DNA of 64,000 bases from NCBI RefSeq assembly GCF_018130165.1, contig NZ_JAFCLZ010000027.1:54156-118155 (forward strand), read 5' to 3'. The notes under the pieces are model-generated. The model was given only the letters and a program-made list of their open reading frames with translations, had not been told where the DNA came from and did no database searches. Positions 60,944 to 64,000 of this stretch are shown piece after piece. How positions within the stretch are numbered: position 1 is the first letter of the stretch; every line of letters begins with the position of its first letter. This DNA comes from Bradyrhizobium sp. JYMT SZCCT0180. Lineage in GTDB: Bacteria; Pseudomonadota; Alphaproteobacteria; Rhizobiales; Xanthobacteraceae. Made by a program: the position numbers and the translations under genes.

Positions 60944-60993
60944 ATAGAATTTCTATTGACATGGCGCACCGACCAAATTAATAGAATTTCTAT
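60944..60993 (+). promoter_or_regulatory. paired repressor operators over a rightward promoter
   Basis: ATAGAATTTCTAT occurs at 60944-60956 and again at 60981-60993, centres 37 bp apart. Between them TTGACA (60956-60961) is a consensus -35 box, and TTAATA (60978-60983) a possible -10 box with a 16-bp spacer. The first operator touches the -35 and the second covers the -10, so repressor binding would block this promoter. Confidence 0.75.
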
Positions 60994-61063
60994 CAATTGT
61001 TCTGTAGACCATTGGGGCTTGGAACTAGCACGCGGTGGAAGTCGCCGAAATGGAGATTCCCAA

Positions 61064-61852
61064 ATGGCACAAGTTAACCGTAGCTCCTTTATCGGCGGCT
61101 CCGACGCCCGGATCATCATGGGCGACGATGAGGCGTCCCTGCTCCGGCTGTGGCGTGAAAAACGCGGCGAGGTCGAGCCCGAGGATCTCTCGAACAACCT
61201 GATCGTTCAACTCGGCACCGCCACAGAGGACCTCAACCGGCGCTGGTACGAACGTAATACCGGCCAGGTCATCACCCAGGTGCAGCGGCAGACATTCCAT
61301 CCGGTGAAGCGGTGGATGGGTGCAACATTGGACGGAATGGTCGAGGCGACCGGCGCGGTGTTCGAGAGCAAATTCGCGTTGCCGTGGTCGTTCTCGGAAG
61401 AAGGCGCCGCGGAAAAGCACATGGCCCAGCTGCAACACAACATGTGGGTTGTCGCTGCAAGGACCGCCGTGCTTTCAGTCATTACCGGCGGCGGCAAATG
61501 GATCGAGATGACCATCCCGGCCGACCCGCTGTATCAACACCTGCTGATCACGGCCGAGAAACGATTTTGGCGCTGCGTCGAGACCGGCGAGACCCCTCAC
61601 CTCTTTGGTGTCGAGCCGCCTAAGCCGCGGATCGAAGTGGTCAGGACAGTCGACATGAGTGCGTCCAACTCCTGGGCGGAGTTCGCGGGGGTGTTTTGCC
61701 GGACCCGGGCCGCCTTTCTCGATCACGAGGCCGCTAAGGGCGAGCTTAAAAAGCTGGTTCCAGAGGACGCGAAAGAGGCCAAAGGGCACGGCGTCCGCGC
61801 CAAGCGCTCCAAATCGGGCGCCATTAGTTTTGAACTCCAGGCAGCCGAATAA
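61064..61852 (+). CDS. YqaJ-type viral recombinase exonuclease
   Basis: YqaJ exonucleases (lambda Exo/RecB nuclease fold) make single-stranded ends for annealase-driven recombination. The 262-residue product has the family N-terminus SSFIGGSDARIIMG, Q/E helix LGTATEDLNRRWYERNTG, and the PD-(D/E)xK site with D90 (MGATLDGMVE) and E101-x-K103 (VFESKFA), followed by HMAQLQHNMWV, whose Gln belongs to the RecB motif. The ATG at 61064 is used. It is the first gene behind the doubly controlled promoter, with an ERF annealase two genes later. Confidence 0.9.
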   Translation: MAQVNRSSFIGGSDARIIMGDDEASLLRLWREKRGEVEPEDLSNNLIVQLGTATEDLNRRWYERNTGQVITQVQRQTFHPVKRWMGATLDGMVEATGAVFESKFALPWSFSEEGAAEKHMAQLQHNMWVVAARTAVLSVITGGGKWIEMTIPADPLYQHLLITAEKRFWRCVETGETPHLFGVEPPKPRIEVVRTVDMSASNSWAEFAGVFCRTRAAFLDHEAAKGELKKLVPEDAKEAKGHGVRAKRSKSGAISFELQAAE

Positions 61853-61925
61853 CAGCTTCCTACCTTTCCTATCGGGATGACATTCGGAAGCCGGAGCGAA
61901 GCTCTCCCAGAAGGATAAGACGTGG

Positions 61926-62162
61926 ATGCGCCCCATCGAGTCGCCCTTCGACTTTGCCCATCTCGACCCGTCCTGCGATCCTCCGGAGGGATATGCCGCA
62001 GCCTTTGAGCTGCTGTCCGCTTTCTGGTGCGAGCTGCGCGCACTCCGGTCCGCCTGCCCGCAGGATGCTTTTCTGAGCGACTTTACCGCCCATCTGGAAG
62101 CCGAGCTGGTCGCCGCCGCTCTCGTGTTGGCGATTCAGGTCGAACTCCTGACCGCCCATTAG
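61926..62162 (+). CDS. small phage-type protein of unknown function (78 aa)
   Basis: The product is acidic and helical (AAFELLSAFWCELRALRSAC, SDFTAHLEAELVAAALVLAIQ) with no named family recognised. An AAGGA lies about 10 bases before the ATG at 61926. It stands between the exonuclease and the annealase genes in the same direction, 73 bp after the former and 28 bp before the latter, so it is probably part of the same operon. It could modulate the recombinase, but that is only suggested by position. Confidence 0.6.
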   Translation: MRPIESPFDFAHLDPSCDPPEGYAAAFELLSAFWCELRALRSACPQDAFLSDFTAHLEAELVAAALVLAIQVELLTAH

Positions 62163-62190
62163 CGACCCCGCTATTTAAACGGAGTTACCG

Positions 62191-63375
62191 ATGCAACGTG
62201 CAAGCCAGTCGATCAGCAATATAGGCGCCGCCCTTGCCAAAGCGCAGGCGGAAATCCAGAACCCGGAAAAGTCGCTGACGGCGACCATCCCTTCGCCATT
62301 CCCGCGAGAGGAGAGCCGTACCTTTCGATACGCCTCGCTGGCAAGTGGACTGGATATTGTCCGAAAATGCCTCAGCAAGCACGAGATCGCGACTGTCCAG
62401 GCAACCGCGATAGAGCCTGAGACCGGTCTGATCCGACTCACCACCACCCTTCTCCATGCTTCCGGCGAATGGGTAGCCTCGGACTGGCCAGTCTGTCCCA
62501 TCACCGAGACCGCGGCCCCGCACCGGATGGGCTCTGCCCTCACCTATGCCCGGCGCTACGGCCTCTTTACCCTGGTCGGCATCGCCGGCGATGACGATCT
62601 CGATGCACCCGACGCTGGTCCCCAATCGGCGGAGCCAGCCCCCGCCAACAGACCGCCGCAATCCAGTACGAACGGCCAGACCCCGCCAGCGAAAACGTTC
62701 CAAAGCGCCCGCAAGCGCGCCAATGGTGCTCACGTCAGCGTCCTGCCGGCTGAAGCCTCGGCAACGCTGCGGGACCGGTTGCTGGCCGAACTCGACGGGT
62801 TGGGACTCAAGGACGATCTGGACGCCTGGACGCTGCAAGCCTGGCCAAAAGCCAACTCCCTGACGCCTGTAGATGGCGACAAGGTCAGGGCGGCGTTTCA
62901 GGTCCGGCTCGACCAAATGACGTCGCATGCCGGTATCGCGTCAGGCGAACTGCAACAACCGACGGCCACCCCAGAGGTCCGATCGCGCATCGACAAGAGC
63001 GTGCTAACCCTGCCGGAGACCAAACGGCAACGAGACCGGCAGCACCTGCGCTTTGTGGCTAGCCACCCCTGCCTTGTCTGTGGCCGCGAGCCGTGTGATC
63101 CACACCATTTGCGTTTTGCACAGCCCCGCGGGCTCGGCCAAAAGGTCAGCGACGAATTTACAGTACCGCTGTGCCGGGCGCATCATCGCGAGCTGCACCG
63201 CGCCAGCAAGGAAAGAGATTGGTGGGTGACCGCCGGCCTGGAACCAGTCGGTTTGGCGCGCCAGCTTTGGCTGGAAACCCATCCGCTGCCTGTCGTTCCA
63301 CCCGTCCAAGATGAAGATGGGGCGCCTACTGCGCCGCCCAGTCGCATCGGCCTGGTCGGGAAACAACTTCCTTGA
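62191..63375 (+). CDS. ERF-family single-strand annealing protein fused to a DUF968-like HNH domain
   Basis: Residues about 25-140 are an ERF (essential recombination function) domain: FRYASLASGLDIVRKCLSKH and the signature MGSALTYARRYGLFTLVGIAGDDDLD. ERF proteins anneal complementary single strands. A Pro/Ala-rich linker (140-185) and a helical part follow, then residues 285-345 form a zinc/HNH-like domain: C294-x2-C297, H305-H306, C328 and H331-H332 in HPCLVCGREPCDPHHLRF and VPLCRAHHRELH, matching DUF968/YbcO-like nucleases. The fusion would combine annealing with a nuclease or DNA-binding function. It is the last gene of the module. Confidence 0.85.
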   Translation: MQRASQSISNIGAALAKAQAEIQNPEKSLTATIPSPFPREESRTFRYASLASGLDIVRKCLSKHEIATVQATAIEPETGLIRLTTTLLHASGEWVASDWPVCPITETAAPHRMGSALTYARRYGLFTLVGIAGDDDLDAPDAGPQSAEPAPANRPPQSSTNGQTPPAKTFQSARKRANGAHVSVLPAEASATLRDRLLAELDGLGLKDDLDAWTLQAWPKANSLTPVDGDKVRAAFQVRLDQMTSHAGIASGELQQPTATPEVRSRIDKSVLTLPETKRQRDRQHLRFVASHPCLVCGREPCDPHHLRFAQPRGLGQKVSDEFTVPLCRAHHRELHRASKERDWWVTAGLEPVGLARQLWLETHPLPVVPPVQDEDGAPTAPPSRIGLVGKQLP

Positions 63376-63803
63376 TGTCAAATCATTCATTTGGTGGGAC
63401 GGCAGGTATCCCGTCGCGGTATCAAATCGGAGCCAGCGTGCAGCGTAAATCATTTCAAAAAAGAGCCTAACGGTGCCTTCGAGTAATACCAGAACTCTTC
63501 CAGTTGTCGCGTTTGGACACTTACACTCCGCCTTCTGGCTACCCCTCACAGGCGTGCGACTTCAGCTCACGAGCGGGGAACGTTATATGGTTGAAGCAAT
63601 CATGGGCAACGCAAGGTTCTTTCGCCGTAGTGAGCCACCTACAGACACGGCACGGGGGATTGCGGATGACCACGCATGAGGAAGCGCGCTAACACAGCCT
63701 TGACCAGCGATTTCCGAAGTCCATACGTGGGGACGGCCGCGCGACCGCTTAGTAAGCATGTTGGGGTTTCCCCAATCACTACCCCTGCCTGGAGGTTAAC
63801 TCT
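63376..63803. other. 428-bp region between the recombination module and the MBOAT gene
   Basis: Short open frames on both strands show no family features. The right end of the accessory segment probably lies here. No tRNA, direct repeat or integrase remnant was recognised by eye. Confidence 0.5.
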
Positions 63804-64000
63804 TTGACTTTCACGTCGTGGCAATTTGCGGTGTTCGTGTCTGGGGTATTTGCCCTCTATTACTGGCCACTCGTTCGCCCGTATCAGGTCTACATCCTGG
63901 TAATTGCAAGCCTGTTTTTCTACGGATTCGGGCAACCGGAATTGCTGGCGCTGCTCGCGATAGCGGTCTTCGGGACTTACTTCTTCCTCTTGAAGGCCAT
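63804..64000 (+). CDS. MBOAT family O-acyltransferase (AlgI-like), 3' truncated by window edge
   Basis: The start is TTG at 63804, with GGAGG at 63791-63795, 8 bases upstream. The first 65 residues read TFTSWQFAVFVSGVFALYYW, then VYILVIASLFFYGFGQPE and a further helix, the N-terminal pattern of membrane-bound O-acyltransferases (FTSWxF...LYY...SLxFYG). These enzymes acetylate alginate, cellulose or other exopolysaccharides together with an AlgJ/AlgX-type protein. The rest lies outside the window, so the catalytic histidine cannot be checked. Confidence 0.85.
   Translation, partial: MTFTSWQFAVFVSGVFALYYWPLVRPYQVYILVIASLFFYGFGQPELLALLAIAVFGTYFFLLKA

Overview
The window comes from a high-GC alphaproteobacterium, almost certainly Bradyrhizobium or a very close relative. 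The evidence is a magnesium-type HemB, an LdtR-like MarR regulator next to a DUF6163-like gene, the housekeeping order rpoZ-rsh-pdxJ-acpS-lepB-rnc-era-recO-parC on the minus strand, and many short palindromic intergenic repeats of kinds I recognise from Bradyrhizobium. No rRNA, tRNA, CRISPR array or complete insertion sequence was found.

Layout. 1-8.1 kb holds ordinary metabolic and envelope genes: a 5'-truncated ketopantoate reductase-like gene, an HpcH/HpaI aldolase, ldtR, a DUF6163-like membrane protein, hemB, an RDD membrane protein and the Bpt/Ate aminoacyl transferase. 8.2-14.7 kb holds the Mn transporter mntH, divergent from a YqiJ/YqiK flotillin operon, then a secreted-type animal haem peroxidase with an unusual histidine-periodic N-terminus. 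mntH and the peroxidase share a Fur/Mur-like sequence in their upstream regions. 14.9-18.9 kb has two MFS efflux pumps and a class III nucleotide cyclase.

18.9-29.8 kb is an arsenic resistance island. A glutaredoxin-type arsC and an ACR3 pump run leftward. A fused ArsR/thioredoxin-type arsenate reductase, a GAPDH and the ArsJ exporter run rightward; the last two form the known 1-arseno-3-phosphoglycerate export route. A second ArsR regulator then heads a flavoprotein with a cysteine-rich tail and an MFS transporter, followed by another MFS gene and a RidA protein. 29.8-37.2 kb carries further transport and stress genes: an EamA exporter divergent from an XRE regulator, an MFS protein, a rhodanese-ChrB fusion coupled to chrA, a catalytically degenerate NYN protein and a CDF metal exporter. 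A quinoprotein dehydrogenase follows.

39.4-58.2 kb is the conserved core: parC, recO, era, rnc, lepB, acpS, pdxJ, rsh and rpoZ on the minus strand, then an NYN nuclease, a family 5 uracil-DNA glycosylase, a PrxQ-like peroxiredoxin, smpB, mscL, dapA, and the divergent soluble lytic transglycosylase with a TPR protein.

58.3-63.4 kb is accessory DNA. It begins with the 3' remnant of a gene, continues with two overlapping genes of unknown function and an AT-richer stretch without clear genes, and ends in a compact phage-type recombination module: XRE repressor, two identical operators over one promoter, YqaJ exonuclease, a small protein, and an ERF annealase fused to an HNH-like domain. No virion genes are visible. 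The window ends inside the start of an MBOAT acyltransferase gene. The least conventional items are the recombination module, the (His-x-x)9 peroxidase and the ars island.
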